Notes: generated by a model not told the origin, from the sequence alone. Shown: positions 10,319 through 23,378, numbered from the stretch's first letter. The stretch is DNA of 64,000 nt from Achatina immaculata (GCA_009760885.1 CM019696.1:48154574-48218573); one strand, 5' to 3'. Made by a program: numbers and translations.

Positions 10319-12726
10319 TGGTGGCTGAGTCTGGTGAGAAAGGGGCATTGAACCTTTTCCTGCTTCTGTATCCACCTTCAGTCCCATACTGTCCTTGTGC
10401 ATCAACACCTTCACTGCATTCCTGCCAAGATCATTCTTCTAAATGTCCCCAGGGGGTAGAACAACAGCTCCAGAAATCACTAGAGCAAGATATTGGCTCT
10501 GTCTTTTGGCAAAATATAATGTCTTGATCACAGCAATCAAGCTTAAGTTTAGGAAAATGTGGTGTACATAGAGCTGTTGTTTGTTCTTATAGTTATGATG
10601 TAACTTCCTAGAGCTTTTATTTGATCTTAGAGTTCTGATATTCATCCGTCTTTGAAAGCTACTCGGTATTTGCTGTGTATCTCATATTCTTGGGAGCTAG
10701 AATAAATAAGCTGGTCTCATTGTTTTTAACAAAACATAAAAAAGGTCTTATTTAGACTTTCAGCTTTCCATACAAAATCTGCACAGAATTCTTTTTTTAT
10801 GAGATTCTCAGGTTAGACCGAATAAACAAATTATAAAAGAGAGGAATATTGAGCAGACAGGTCAGTCTGACATACTGCCATCTTATGTCACTGGATTTTT
10901 CCAGACACTTTACATCAGCCTGTACACATAACAGATTGTTTACTTGAAGCTCTTCTTTACACTCTTTACCTTAAGCTAGCACACATTCTGGAAGGTTCAG
11001 ATCATCTGCTGAGCTGGGGAGTTGGTACACTAAACCTTTTCCCCACAGACTTGCTGATGCCTTTCTTAAGTGATGCATCTCTACAGGCTCTGACTAAAGT
11101 ACTGCATCACCTTCCAGGTCCACAAGGCACTCATCTGAAGACAACAGTGTGGACACTCCCTCCACCCCAACACTTTCTCTCATGTGTTCTTTGGCAAGAG
11201 GCTACAGCTGTCTATGGCAGGCAAAAAAGTCATGTTTTGTGATGTGTTGTCAGGATAATGTATACAAGTAAAACTGATGTAACAGTTATCATGTTTTCCC
11301 ACAGGAAAAGCAAAATATATGCATATCAAATGTGATTTTTTTCAAAATAGAATTTAGTATTTGTAAGAAATATTTTGGTCATTTAAAAAAAAAAAAAGTT
11401 ATACGTTTTTCGTAGGAATTTTCTTCTTTGTAGTGTTTCTCTTGCACGTCTAGAGTTGGACATTGAAATGACCTTCATCATAAACCAAAACTATACGAAG
11501 GCAGGTTATCACTTGGCGATTGTTTCCCTTGGCATCAGATATTTCTGCAGTTTGCTCCCTTAAGTCTTCTGTGCCAGGAAGGGGAGGTAGTGTATTAAAG
11601 GCCATGTAGATCACGTGATGGTCTGTCATTTCAGTTAGTAACCAGCCAGTAGATGCAGGGTTGGAGAGTTGGTCCTTTTGCTGTCCATTTCAGTAATATT
11701 TTGTATGTCCTTGACTTGACAGTATATACTGTACTCTGTAGCCGTCAGCGTGGACTATTGTAAACTGTAACAGAGCTGTAGCAGGACAGATATGTAACCC
11801 ATTTCAGCTGACGAAGTTGACCTAACTCAAGACCAGGAAAACCTGTCAGCAGACTCAAGCAGTCATGCTCTCTGGGTGTCAGGTTATCACTGTCATCATC
11901 ATCAGGTGCCATGCACATACATGTCTAATATGTTTTGTTTTTTTTTCTAGATCCTTTTTTTTCTGTGCCACAGAGTTTAGTTTTTTTTTTCTTTGTCTTG
12001 TCTCATGGTCTCCCTCTTCTGCTGTGGACTTTGTTTTGTTCTTTTGTTAATTGAAACATTGGTGTCACTTGGATGATTTAATTCTGTCTTCTGTCATTTT
12101 GTATGAAGTCATATCTTATAACTTTCACCCCCCACAAACGAAATATCTTGCTTGAGGGGGGGGGGGGGGAATGTCTAAACTAAACCAGCATATACTTGAG
12201 CGTTTCATGTATGGTTCTTTCTGCACTTGAATATTTTACACAGACTTCTCTCAGTACTTGGTTATTTCACATAAAATTCTCTCTGTGCTTGAATATTTCA
12301 CATAAATTTTTGTTACTGGTTCAGTGAGACAGAATTTTATGACAGACAAGTGCAGCGCTAAACCTAAGTCAAGAGATCTCTAAAACTGCTGCTTTCTTTT
12401 TCACCTCCACAAATTGCGTGAAAAATTGTTAAATTCCAGAGCCTTTTCCTAGTGTTAAAGTTAGCCTATTTGAGAAACCTTGTGAGCCTTGCAGTGTCTG
12501 AAGCTTGAGAGCACTTGGTTTCAATATTTTGAAGATGGTTTAGTTTAGTGATGATTGTAGATAATAAAGTGAATGAAAAAAAAGCAGCACACAACAGCAT
12601 ATCCAAGTTGTTTGTTGCTTGTTTAGTTTGAAGTAAAGAAATTTCACAAATGTGCTTTCTTTTGGTTGAAAATTGTGTTCTGTGTTGTTGTGAGACAGAC
12701 TTGCTGGACAGGCTAAAATAAGTGGC
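10319..12726. other. No gene supported; LINE-tail remnant near 11893
   Basis: Intergenic DNA, mostly AT-rich. A minus-strand remnant of an RTE-like tail (ATGATGATGA after a gcatggcacc end) sits at about 11893-11915. A poly-G run lies at 12157-12169. Small open frames (for example 11051-11242) show no conserved motif and have no convincing splice context. Confidence 0.5.
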
Positions 12727-13029
12727 AGACTGATAATGGACAACTAAGACCATACTGGACAGACTGCGGGAGAATGAAGAGCGGGAATGGAAGAGCAATA
12801 TAACTGTGAAAAAGACTGCTGGAGCTTGGACAAATTAAAGGTGATGGCAGGAAATCTGAACTGTGCCGCAGAAAACGCGTCATAAACAACCAACACTTGA
12901 TGGGAACTTTTAGCAAACATACTCTTGGACGTATGCGGGGGAGCACATATGGAGTTATCCCAAATGCAGTGAAACCAAGTCTGAATTTGTAATCTGTGAA
13001 TAGATAAATACAGTATGCTACCAGTATTA

Positions 13030-13105
13030 TAACTGAGGTCTACAGCAGAGCTGTTAGGGAGGCAAAGTTCCGCTATGGACATGCAAATGACTGACTGACT
13101 GCCAG
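13030..13105 (+). mobile_element. Decayed 3' end of the family-A LINE
   Basis: The piece ending in ggaggcaaagttccgctatg and gacatgcaaatgactgactg mirrors the 3' end of the RT element at 13205-14340 (ggaggcaaagttccgcaagg, tail atgaatgaatg), with a changed tail repeat. It may extend left to about 12727. Confidence 0.55.
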
Positions 13106-13204
13106 TGTTAATTAAAGCAAACTTCCAGTAAAAATGGATGTCCTCTAATTGTTGATAAAGTGAAATTCTATGATCCTAAATATAACTAATATTTCTCATA
13201 GAGA

Positions 13205-14340
13205 AATGCAGGGAGTTTAATGTGAATCTATATTTATCCTTTATAGACTACTCAAAGGCATTTGATTGTGTACAACACCAGAAACTTTGGGAAATAATGG
13301 AAAAAATGGGATTTCCAACACATTTGATACAATTAACATCACTGCTGTATTTAGGCCAACAAGCAGCAGTAAGAATAAATGGTGAAACAACAAGTTGGTT
13401 TGACATAAAACAAGGGGTCTGTCAGGGGTGCATATTGTCACCCTACTTATTTAACTTGTATACTGAAAATATAATGAGGAATGTTAGAGAAGATGTAGAC
13501 AAAGAATATTACGATGCCATAACAGTTGGAGGTTATGAAATACCAGAGATTAGATATGCTGATGACACAGTATTGCTGTCCACAACACAAGAAGGAATGG
13601 AAAAACTAATTATGTCAGTCCGCAAGAACAGCGAAGAGCAGAACCTCTATCTTAATGCAAAGAAAACTAAAGTGATGACAACTGACAAAACAAACAAGGC
13701 AACTGAAATATGTATCAATGAGGAAAAACTGGAAGAAGTGGAGAGTTTTGAATATCTTGGATCACTACTAACTAATAATGGAGATACAATGAGGGAAATT
13801 AAAAGGAGGACATCTATTGCTCTTCAGAAAGTAAAACAAATAAAGAATCTGTGGAGAGGAGCAGACAGAACCACAAAAATAAGATTTTTAAGGGCATGCA
13901 TCTTTCCCATTGCAACATATGCCTGTGAGACCTGGACACTTAACAAAACAGCTGAGAAGCACATAAATGCCTTTGAATGTAAATGCTATAGAAGAGTTCT
14001 CCAAATATCGTGGACACAAAAAAGAACAAATATATCTATACTACCAGAGCTTAATATTGAAGAAGGCTGGCTAGTAAAGAGGATTAAAGAGAGAAAACTT
14101 AAATATTTTGGCCACATTAAACGTCATGATAATTTAGAGAAGACCGTATTGGAAGGATACATAATGGGAAAAAGAAAAAGAGGAAGACCGAAACGAAGAT
14201 GGCTGCAAGACATCGTTGATGATCTGGAAATGGATGCAGCAGCAGCAGGCCATCTTGCTCACAACCGAGAGGCCTACAGGAGTGCTGTTTGGGAGGCAAA
14301 GTTCCGCAAGGGACATGCAAAGGAATGAATGAATGAATTA
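13205..14340 (+). mobile_element. Family-A non-LTR retrotransposon, 5'-truncated, RT frame intact
   Basis: An open frame of 368 codons (13222-14328) covers the RT core from motif A (FIDYSKAFD) through motif B (GVCQGCILSPYLFNLY) and the catalytic YADD (IRYADDTVLLS) to the thumb and a basic C-terminus (GKRKRGRPKRRWLQDI). The element ends in a (ATGA)n tail, as in RTE-like LINEs. Endonuclease and N-terminal RT are absent, so this is a 5'-truncated, non-autonomous copy. There is no promoter evidence for the frame. Other copies: 18538-19915 and, inverted, 23575-23765. Confidence 0.9.
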
Positions 14341-15225
14341 ATGTGATGAATTAGTAAACGCATAGTACTAACCGTTTGATACTACATACGTGCCCAACTT
14401 GGCACTAACTGAAGACAGATGACAATAGTGGATCCATGTTCAATACCAACAGCAAAAGTGAACACATTTTATCTGCCCTAGACCTCTATTCTCAGTCCTT
14501 TACGTTAGAATATTGCCATTACCATCAGATATGAATAAAGCAAAATAAATCTTTACAAAACACGAAAAACTAAAATCATGCAAAGGTTCTTTTAACCAAA
14601 AACTAAAAGCCTCTGGTTTCGGTACTTTGTGTCAAAACTGTGCCATCAGTAACAATTTGTTCACAGAATCTTTAAGAAAAGAAAGTCAGCGATATTAAAA
14701 TATAGTATCTGTGGTCAATAACCACTTTAGTTTCTACTTTGAAAAGAGAAAGTCATATGATGAAACAGTAAATGCAAAGGTCGATACTTTTACACATAAT
14801 CCTGTGAATTTTATTCATCATAGCGCTAATGTTAACGTAAAAGCTATGCTTCTTATAGTTCAGTTTTAGAATGTACTCTCTCGCCGTTACCAGCGTAAGA
14901 CAACTGGAGTTTATAACAGAATTATTTCTACATTTTAGAATCAGAATGTCTAAAGAAAAATTATAAATACTGCAAAAACAAATTTCACTTCAACGAATCG
15001 CAGTAATCTTTTGAATATTCCTCACTAGTGTTTACAACAACCAGTGAGTTTACACATCTTTATCATGATGATAATTACACAAAGAGATACATAAAACATA
15101 GCTATCTCCAGATGATAGAACTAGAAACCTGATAGATCATTTTTGTGTTAGAAAGCACTACAGAGCATCTCTGATAGATGTAAGGGCATTTAGGGGTGTA
15201 GATGACAATAGTGACAAATACTCTG
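14341..15225. other. No gene seen
   Basis: AT-rich sequence without exon, RNA gene or transposon signature that I can recognise. Confidence 0.55.
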
Positions 15226-15227
15226 CA

Positions 15228-15566
15228 TCAAGTGGAATGAATTCAAGAACAATGCAGAGATAAGACAAATGACTGAACAGCAACCAGTCTCATAGGTGAT
15301 CAGGAAAAGGAGATGGACATATACTGGTCATCTGATGAGAAAAAACTATCAGAATACCAAAACAAGCTATAAAATGGAACACAACAGGCAAAAGAAAAAG
15401 AGGCAGACCGCGTGAAACTCTGAAGAGGACATTGTTAAGAGAGGCCAAATTAACAGGCATAAAATCCTTTGATGAGGTTGAAAGACTGGCCGAAGACAGG
15501 GAAAATTGGCGAACTACCTTGCGAGCCCTATGTGACGTTTAACGGCATGGGAAGGATATAAGATAT
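15228..15566 (+). mobile_element. 3' fragment of LINE family B
   Basis: Homologous to 2280-2697 and 48840-49168. It ends with the conserved C-terminus (RENWRTTLRALCDV, stop) and the cgggaagg-like end (here catgggaaggatataag). A gat/gac-rich simple repeat (about 15580-15625) follows. Confidence 0.75.
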
Positions 15567-16134
15567 ATAAATTAAGAATGACGATAATGACGACGATGAT
15601 GGTGGTGGTAATGGTGATGATGATAAATTTATATTTTATTTTATGATTTTTAAAAATTAATTTATAAGATATTGTTAATGCCATTTAAAATTAATAGTCG
15701 GACATGTTAAAACTTGGTTAATATATTTTAAGTATTAAATGTTAATCTGACATTTGATAGGGACTGCAAAATTTGGAAGGAGTGCTATTGCTTAAGGAGG
15801 CAAAATTTCTTGAGTCGACGTTGCGCCTTCATCTCGGACAACTCTTGAATCAAGATTTTAGTCGTGCTCTGAGCCTGATCTTATCTTTCCAAGTGTTGAA
15901 AGATAGTGAATTTTGTTGCTGATAGTACTGCAACCTCCAGCCTATCCGCCAAAGCCTTAGAATGCCGAGAAGGCCAGGAATAGTTACATGCTTCTCAGAT
16001 TTACCAGTGACAAAGCACTGAAATAATCCTACCAAAGTAGTATTTCTTATGTTATTAATCCTTTGTAATACAGAGCTCTCTACTATCAAGCAGCCACAAA
16101 GAAATGCAAGATAAAATAAAAAAAGCTAACTCAG
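15567..16134. other. No gene seen; GAT-rich simple repeat
   Basis: Contains a gac/gat/ggt imperfect trinucleotide stretch at 15580-15625, then plain AT-rich sequence. Confidence 0.5.
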
Positions 16135-16862
16135 AATGCAAATAACATAGGACTAAAGATCAACGTAGGAAAGACAAAGTTAATGAAGCAAAATGTGAAC
16201 AACAGAAATGTACTGAGAGTAGATAGCAAGTTAGTGGAGGAGGTCAAAGAATTTGTATACCTTGGCAGTAAAGTAGTAGAAAATGGGGACAGCACAGAGG
16301 ACATCAACAGCAGACTTACTAGAGCAAACCAGGCTTTTGCAATGCTGCAGACTATATGGAAATCTAAAAAACTAAGCATAAATATGAAAATCAGGATATT
16401 TAAGAGTAATGTTCTAAGTGTACTACTCTATGGAAATGAATGCTGGAAAATCACCAAAACCATAGAAAACAAGTTGAATTCTTTCCAGACTAAATGTTTA
16501 CGAAGAATTAGAAAAATATTTTGGCCAAACACCATAAGAAATAACATCTTGTTGGCAGAGATGCAGATTAAGCCACTGACAGCAATTATTGAGGAAAGAC
16601 ACTGGCGATGGTTGAGACATGTGCTCCGAATGACTGACAACTCACTACCAAAAATAGCACTAAGATGGACACCACAGGGGAACAGAAGTAAAGGTAGACT
16701 GAAAGAGACATGGAGAAGAACAACAGAGAGGATGTTGAGCAATAGAGGGCTCACCTGGGCAAGAGCAGAAAAAAGGCAAAGGACAGGCATTTGTGGAAAA
16801 CCCTTGCGGAAGCCCCATGTGCCCTGGGCACTTAAGGTTCAGAGAGAGAGAGAGAGAGAATA
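16135..16862 (+). mobile_element. Non-LTR retrotransposon RT C-terminal fragment, family C
   Basis: An open frame (16183 onward) encodes the palm-end and thumb region of a LINE RT: EFVYLGSKV, LLYGNECWKI, FQTKCLRRI and the basic GRLKETWRRTTERML tail, then a frame drift near the end. The 3' end carries an (AG)n run at about 16840-16859. The catalytic YxDD is upstream of the truncation and absent. Confidence 0.82.
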
Positions 16863-17317
16863 CAGAGCTCATCACTTTTCCAGCAATCTGTGACTTGTTT
16901 AACGAATCTCTTCTGTTATAAAAGTAAATATTCCTACTACAATTAAAAGATTTGTTTTCCCACTTTTTTTTGTGTCAGTTTTTACGAATACAAGTTAGAC
17001 ACATTTCCATTAATTAATCAAACTCTTCACTTGTTAAAGGCTGTTCATGATCAACACTTTAGAAATCGAAAAACTTAACACAAAAACTGTTCCACCGAAA
17101 TCAACGATTCGCAGTCACCTTCATCTGGGCAGGCGGGCGTCCAGGGAATGACAGAGAGATGACAGGTTGGCCAGCTCTGCCATCATCCCAGATGGACAAC
17201 CACTGGATCGAGCTGATGTTAACGCACTCAGAGACACAGGCAGAGTGGAGGAGTTCGAGACCAGCAAATCCACATCGCAGGTTAGACTGAGAGATTTGGG
17301 AGTACAGACTGGCACGG
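16863..17317. other. No gene supported
   Basis: Unique-looking sequence up to the next minisatellite. An open stretch at 17167-17317 runs into the repeat but shows no known motif. Confidence 0.45.
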
Positions 17318-17765
17318 CCAGGAACAAGAGACATGCTGTACGGGGCCAGGAACAAGAGACATGCTGTACGGGGCCGGGAACAAGAGACATGCTGTACGTG
17401 GCCAGGAACAAAAGACATGCTGTACGTGGCCAGGAACAAGAGGCAGGCGCTACGCGGCCAGGAACAAGAGACATGCTGTACGTGGTCAAGAACAAGAGAC
17501 ATGCTGTACGCGGCCAGGAACAAAAGACATGCTGTACGTGGCCAGGAACAAGAGGCAGGCGCTACGCGGCCAGGAACAAAAGACATGCTGTACGCGGCCA
17601 GGAACAAGAGGCAGGCGCTACGCGGCCAGGAACAAGAGACATGCTGTACGTGGTCAAGAACAAGAGACATGCTGTACGCGGCCAGGAACAAAAGACATGC
17701 TGTACGTGGCCAGGAACAAGAGGCAGGCGCTACGCGGCCAGGAACAAAAGACATGCTGTACGCGC
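17318..17765 (+). repeat. Minisatellite, 27/28-bp units with ~168-bp higher-order repeat
   Basis: Units ggccaggaacaagagacatg plus ctgtacg alternate with a variant containing aggcaggcgctacg. The block containing cgtggtcaag recurs at 17481 and 17649, a 168-bp higher-order period. All three plus frames and the minus strand stay open because units are near multiples of three. Confidence 0.92.
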
Positions 17766-17770
17766 GTGGG

Positions 17771-18537
17771 GCTTGTCACTCAACACATGACAAGCATTAT
17801 CAGCAGCAGAAAGCTGATGAATGTGTTTGGAAGGGGGGGGGGGAGATCTGAGCGCCTATGAACATGTCCGGAGTGCAGTGATGATGGCCCAGATTATAAA
17901 CCATAAACTGTTCCACCAAGTTCTTGGATCCAAAATTTATTTCCTAATGCCATATTCAACTTCTATACACTTTTGTACCATTCCATTCTCTAGAAAGGAC
18001 TTTCTGAACAATTTTACAATGGCTCTCACGTGCATTAAGTTTCATGGATATTTGTAAGGTTACTTATAATGGTTTAAAAATATTTTATAATAATTTATAA
18101 GGATATTTATAATGTTAATATAATTATTTGTCAAACCTTGAGTTTCTGCTGTTGTATTCGTGTCTTTATCCTCAAAGAGTTCTAATTCATCTTAGGCCAA
18201 CTCGTTCTCTGGAGTTGCCCGAATGAGAACATCACATACAGCAAGACGCATGGCAAGCGCGTGACATAAATAATCTCAGCCCCGTAGCCTCTGCATGCCC
18301 GTATAGCTGGAAGTGTCAGCGTCTTCACATTTCTAGGTCACTACAGCGTGTGAGATAGTGATGCCTGCACATGCCCTCGCTGGCTTGTTTTCCTAAGGAA
18401 ACCCCAGGGACACATTTTCTAAATGTTGGATTGGACCCTGTGACTGTCGATGCGAAAAAAAAAAAGACAAAATTCCGCAGCAAATGTCTCTTCGGTTATA
18501 TCATTTTGTTACATTACAACGTACTATGTTAAAAGAT
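17771..18537. other. No gene seen
   Basis: Intergenic sequence with a poly-G run at 17832-17841. No conserved protein or RNA feature noticed. Confidence 0.5.
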
Positions 18538-19915
18538 ATTGCATTCAGGTATTTGGCCAAAAGAATGGAAAAGAACTGTATTCATACAACTGCCAAAAAA
18601 AAAAAAGAAGGGTAACCTGAAATTATGCCCAAACTACAGAACTGTTGCCCTGATTAATCATGCCAGTAAAATTCTGTTAAAAATCATAATGGGTAGACTT
18701 CGAAAGAAAATAGAAGAAGAAGTCAATATGGTCCAAGCTGGTTTCAGGCAAGGAAGAGGATCAAGAGATCATATATTCAATATAAGATTAATGTAAGAGA
18801 AATGCAGAGAGTTTAATGTGAATCTATATTTATCCTTTATAGACTACTCAAAGGCATTTGATTGTGTACAACACCAGAAACTTTGGGAAATAATGGGAAA
18901 AAATGGGATTTCCAACACATTTGATACAATTAACATCACTGCTGTATCTAGACCAACAAGCAGCAGTAAGAATAAATGGTGAAACAACAAGTTGGTTTGA
19001 CATAAAACAAGGGGTCCGTCAGGGATATATATTGTCACCCTACTTATTTAACTTGTATACTGAAAATATAATGAGGAATGTTAGAGAAGATGTAGACAAA
19101 GAATATTATGATGCCATAACAATTGGAGGTTAACAAATACCAGAGATTAGATATGCTGATGACACAGTGTTACTATCCACAACACAAAAAGGAATGGAAA
19201 AACTAATTATGTCAGTCCGTAAGAACAGCGAAGAGCAGAACCTCTATCTTAATGCAGAGAAAACTAAATTGATGACAACTGACAAAACAAACAAGGCAGC
19301 TGAAATATGTATCAATAAGGAAAAACTAGAAGAAGTGGAGAGTTTTGAATATCTTGGATCACTACTAACTAATAATGGAGATACAATGAGGGAAGTTAAA
19401 AGGAGGACATCTATTGCTCTTCAGAAAATAAAACAAATAAAGAATCTGTGGAGAGGAACAGAAAGAACTACAAAAATAAGATTTTTAAGGGCATGCATCT
19501 TTCCCATAGCAACATATGCCTGTGAGACCTGGACACTTAACAAAACAGCTGAGAAACACATAAATGCCTTTGAATGTAAATGCTACAGAAGAGTTCTCCA
19601 AATATCGTGGACACAAAAAAGAACAAATATATCTATAATACCAGAGCTTAATATTGAAGAAGGCTGGCTAGTAAAGAGAGAAATCTTAAATATTTTGGAC
19701 ACATTAAACGTCATGATAATTTAGAGAAGACCGTATTGGAAGGATACATAATGGGAAAAAGAAAAAGAGGAAGACCAAAACGAAGATGGCTGCAAGACAT
19801 CGTTGACGATCTGCAAATGGATGCAGCAGCAGCAGCCATCTTGCTCACAACCGAGAGGCCTACATGAGTGCTGTTTGGGAGGCAAAGTTCCACAAAGGAC
19901 ATGCAAATGAATGAA
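18538..19915 (+). mobile_element. Family-A non-LTR retrotransposon, longer but broken copy
   Basis: Starts further upstream in the RT than 13205-14340 (finger motifs WPKEWKRTVFIQLPKKK, NYRTVALINHASKILLKII, QAGFRQGRGSRDH). It is broken by a stop after FNIRLM, a frameshift near 18895, a stop where the sister copy reads GGYEIPE, and a late frameshift near 19678. Motif C (YADD) remains. The tail is (ATGA)n. A poly-A run inside LPKKKKKG (18594-18605) may have caused a length change. Confidence 0.88.
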
Positions 19916-20125
19916 TGAACACTTTTGACATACAAAAATATTGTTTTCCCCAAACTATCTGCCATTTCAGGGGAGTAAAAATATAAAGGAAAAAAAAACA
20001 TGTAGGATCCCAAAGAAAGATACATTAGCTGAGAAATTATATGCGCATTTTTAGAATCAGTCTTTGAAGAGAAGGGATGGGGGTGGGAGAATGGGCATTC
20101 TTATTATATGGTAGAAAGGGTGCAT

Positions 20126-20149
20126 GGGACAAAGAGGTTGAGAACCACT
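20126..20149 (-). mobile_element. Possible hAT-type terminus
   Basis: The sequence caaagaggttgagaaccact(g) is, on the minus strand, CAGTGGTTCTCAACCTCTTTG, the kind of end seen on hAT/Charlie-like non-autonomous elements. A related end sits at 54078-54100. The partner terminus was not found. Confidence 0.35.
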
Positions 20150-20221
20150 GGCATAAGTCATCTACCACCCACAAGATGAACCTGATCCCGTAGCACACCT
20201 CTCTCAACAAATACATGTACC

Positions 20222-23200
20222 TTTATTCATCATCATGTGCCGTGCCGACTGGCGTTGGCTATTATGCTTCTCCAGAGTACGCGATCCTTCATGCAGGCCA
20301 TCAGCTCAGTTGGTGATCTCCTCTCACACTATCCCGTCAGACTGTCCAGTATCATTTCTCTTGGTCTTCCTCTTGATCTTCTTCCTTCTATTTTTCCTGT
20401 TGTTATAATATTTTCAATGCCCCCTCTTCTCATTGCATGTCCTATGAAAGTACATTGTCTCTCTCTTATCTTTTTGACAAGGTTTTTTGTCTCTCCAGCT
20501 CTTCTCCTACATTCTTCATTAGTTATTTTTGCTGTCCAGGGGATTCGCAACATTCTTCTAATAAACCACATTTCTGCTGCTTCCAATGATTTTTGTGCAG
20601 ACTTGCCTATTGTCCATGATTCACTTCCATATAACAAGATAGGTTCAATATAGCATTTTAGGACTCGTTTTCTAACATTCATTGATAAGGATGTGCTGGT
20701 CAATATGTTTCTCATTCTCTGAAATGCAGTCTTTGCGTGGCCTATTCTGTTCCTAATTTCTGTTCTGCATTTCCCATCTGAAGTTATTACTGCTCCAAGG
20801 TATTTGAATTTCTGCACCTGCTTCAGAATGGTTCCGTTTAATTTAATACTGCATGCTGGTGGATTCTGTTTCTTAGATATAACCATAGTCTCTGTCTTTT
20901 TGATGTTCAAAGTAAGGCCTTTCTGTTCACTTTCTTTGGCGACTTTATCCAAGAGATTTTGCAGGTCTTGTTGGTTCTCAGCTATCAGTACTGTGTCGTC
21001 AGCATACCGAAGGTTGTTAATATTGTATCCTCCAATTTTTATGCCTGGTTCTGTGGTGATTGTTCTTAGAATATTCTCGCTATACAGAGAAAAAAGGTCT
21101 GGAGATAGTACACATCCTTGTCGCACCCCTTGTTTTATAGGTTGATATTTTCCAATTCTATTTTAAACTCGAACTGCTGCTTCTTTCTGCCAGTATAGAT
21201 GTTTTACAATTCTCAGGTCTTTGCCGTCTATATTGATGTCTTCAACCATTTTAATAATTTCATTATGTTTCACCTTGTCAAATGCCTTGGTGTAATCAAT
21301 GAAGCATAAGTAGAGATCTTTCTGTACTTCTAAAGCTCTTTCTGTTAGTGTTCGTAAAGCATAAATGGCATTGTGTGTTCCCTTTCCTTCAACAAATCCA
21401 AACTGTTCATCTGCTATTTCCATTTTTATCTTTTTCCTTGTTCTTCTCATAATTATTCTCAGAAGTAGCTTCGTTATGTGACATGAGAGGCTGATAGTCC
21501 GGTGGTCGTCACATTCCTTTGCACCTGGTTTCTTTGGTAGTGCTATATACGTGGATTTAATCAGGTCACTGGGAATATAACCACTGTTGTAAATATCATT
21601 CAGTAACTTGGTTATTATTTTTATTCCTGTCTCCTCTAGTGCCTCTATTTCTTCTATTGTTATATTATCAGGCCCAGTCGCTTTTCCTTTCTTCATGTGT
21701 TTGATGGCATCTATGATTTCATCTTCAAGTATTGGTGGTCCCTCACAGTTTTCAGTATCTGGTGTTAATTCTGGTCTTTCTCCTCCATATAGCTCACCGA
21801 TATACTCTGTCCACCTGTCCACAATGTCTTCTTTTCCCATTAACATTTTACCTTCTTTCGATTTCAGGCATCCTGTGGTATATTTTGTTTTCCTGCCTGT
21901 GAGTTCATTAATTCGTTTGTGCATGTTTTTGCTGTCTTTAATATGAGAGTCCTCTATCTGTCTGCACTGCTCATTTAACCACACTTCTTTTGCTTCTCTG
22001 CATTTGCGTCTTATTTCTTTATTTATCTTGTTATATTTTTTCTCGTTATTTTTACTCCTCCTCCTCTTGTCCATCAGTCCTAAGATGTCGTCTGTCATCC
22101 ATTTATTTTTAGGGGCTTATTTTTTTGGTGGTATTATCTCCTTAACAGTTTGGTGGATAGAATTTCTTAACATTTCCCATTGTTCATCTATACTATTTGT
22201 CTTTGCTATTGCATTGTATCTATTTGTTATAATAACTTTGTATTGTTCTCTCAGTTCTTGGTCATTTTTAAGAAGTTCTGTATTCAGTTTGATGTTTCTC
22301 ACTTTTCTGCCTGCTTTCTTTAGTTTTATTCTAACTTTTCCACAGAGTGGATCATGGTCACTATTGCAGTCAGCTCCTGGCATGGTTTTTGTTGTCAGTA
22401 ATGCATTGCGGAATCGTTTGTTGATTAATATGTAGTCTATCTGGTTAAAAGTCTTTTTGTCTGGACTGCACCACGTTGCCAGTCTTCGAGGATGTTGTTT
22501 AAACCAGGTGTTTCCTACAACCATGCTGTGTATTCTTGCCCATTCAATTAATTTATAACCTCTGTCATTCCTCTCCCCCAGTCCATAGTCACCAACGATG
22601 TCTGAAGTTCTTCCTTTACCAACTTTGGCATTAAAATCTCCCATGACTATGGTAACTTTTGTGACTTTGTGTGTTTTAGTGCTGTCTCTATGTCATTATA
22701 AAATAGCTGTAAATCTTCTTCAGAGCTTTCAGATGTTGGAGCGTACACATGTATAATATTTATGTTTATTGGTTGTCCTTTCAGTTGGGCTAGCAGGACT
22801 CGGTCCGAGATGTTCAAATATCCTACAATTGTCCTTGCGTTTGTTCATCAAATATAATTCCTACTCCTCGTTCATGTTTCTCACTTCCTGAATATATTAT
22901 TGTATATTTATCCGAGTTTATCTTCCCTGCACCTGTCCATCTAACTTCACTCGTTCCTAATATGTTGATTTTCATCCTTTCCATTTCCATCTTTACATTT
23001 TCTAATTTTCCAGCCTGGAATAAAGTTCTAACATTCCATGTTGCTATTTTGAACTTGTTAGTTTTGCCACCAGTAGCTTGATGACGATCTGGCCTCGCCT
23101 GTGGCTCGTGAGCTGCCCTACCGAACGAGGCTGTTCCAGAGGAACATCCATTAACGTCGTTCATGATGAATCGATTATTCTGTTTAAGCATAATTATTCT

Positions 23201-23378
23201 TGGGAATTACAACAGTGGTTTCCCGTTGCCTTCTGTCGGTTTGTGTACGGACTCTGCGCTAGCCTTTGGACTCCCTGTCCTACCCGCAAGGCAGCGGGAG
23301 CGAGAGGTTTTAAGGCGCCTCTGACCCGCCTGGTATTCCCTTCTTTATTACCTTTATTACGTATTCCAAATATTGTAT
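20222..23378 (-). mobile_element. Near full-length RTE-like LINE, inactivated
   Basis: Read on the minus strand: a GC-richer 5' leader (23378-23191), an APE-type endonuclease (KIATWNVRTL at ~23060; MGDFNAKVG, 22644-22620; SDHDPL), then RT with motif A (LCFIDYTKAFD), motif B (RQGCVLSPDLFSLYSENI), YADD (LRYADDTVLI) and the C-terminal RRMLRIPW…GRRSRGRPRE segment, ending near HGT and an ATGATGAATAA tail at 20222. It is broken by one frameshift between 22823 and 22644 and in-frame stops near 22115, 21162 and 20329, so it cannot make a full protein. Length of ~3.15 kb fits RTE elements. Confidence 0.9.

Noticed and set aside
9914..10414. 166-codon minus-strand frame with QKQLSPISQDE repeats
   Set aside because: Translation of the 62-bp minisatellite; overlapping frames in all directions.
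11051..11242. Possible small exon after a cccacag acceptor
   Set aside because: The 63-codon frame has no recognisable domain and no matching partner exon; a chance frame is more likely.
17101..17861. Several 160-217-codon frames on both strands
   Set aside because: Artefacts of the 27/28-bp array with a 168-bp (56-codon) higher-order period.
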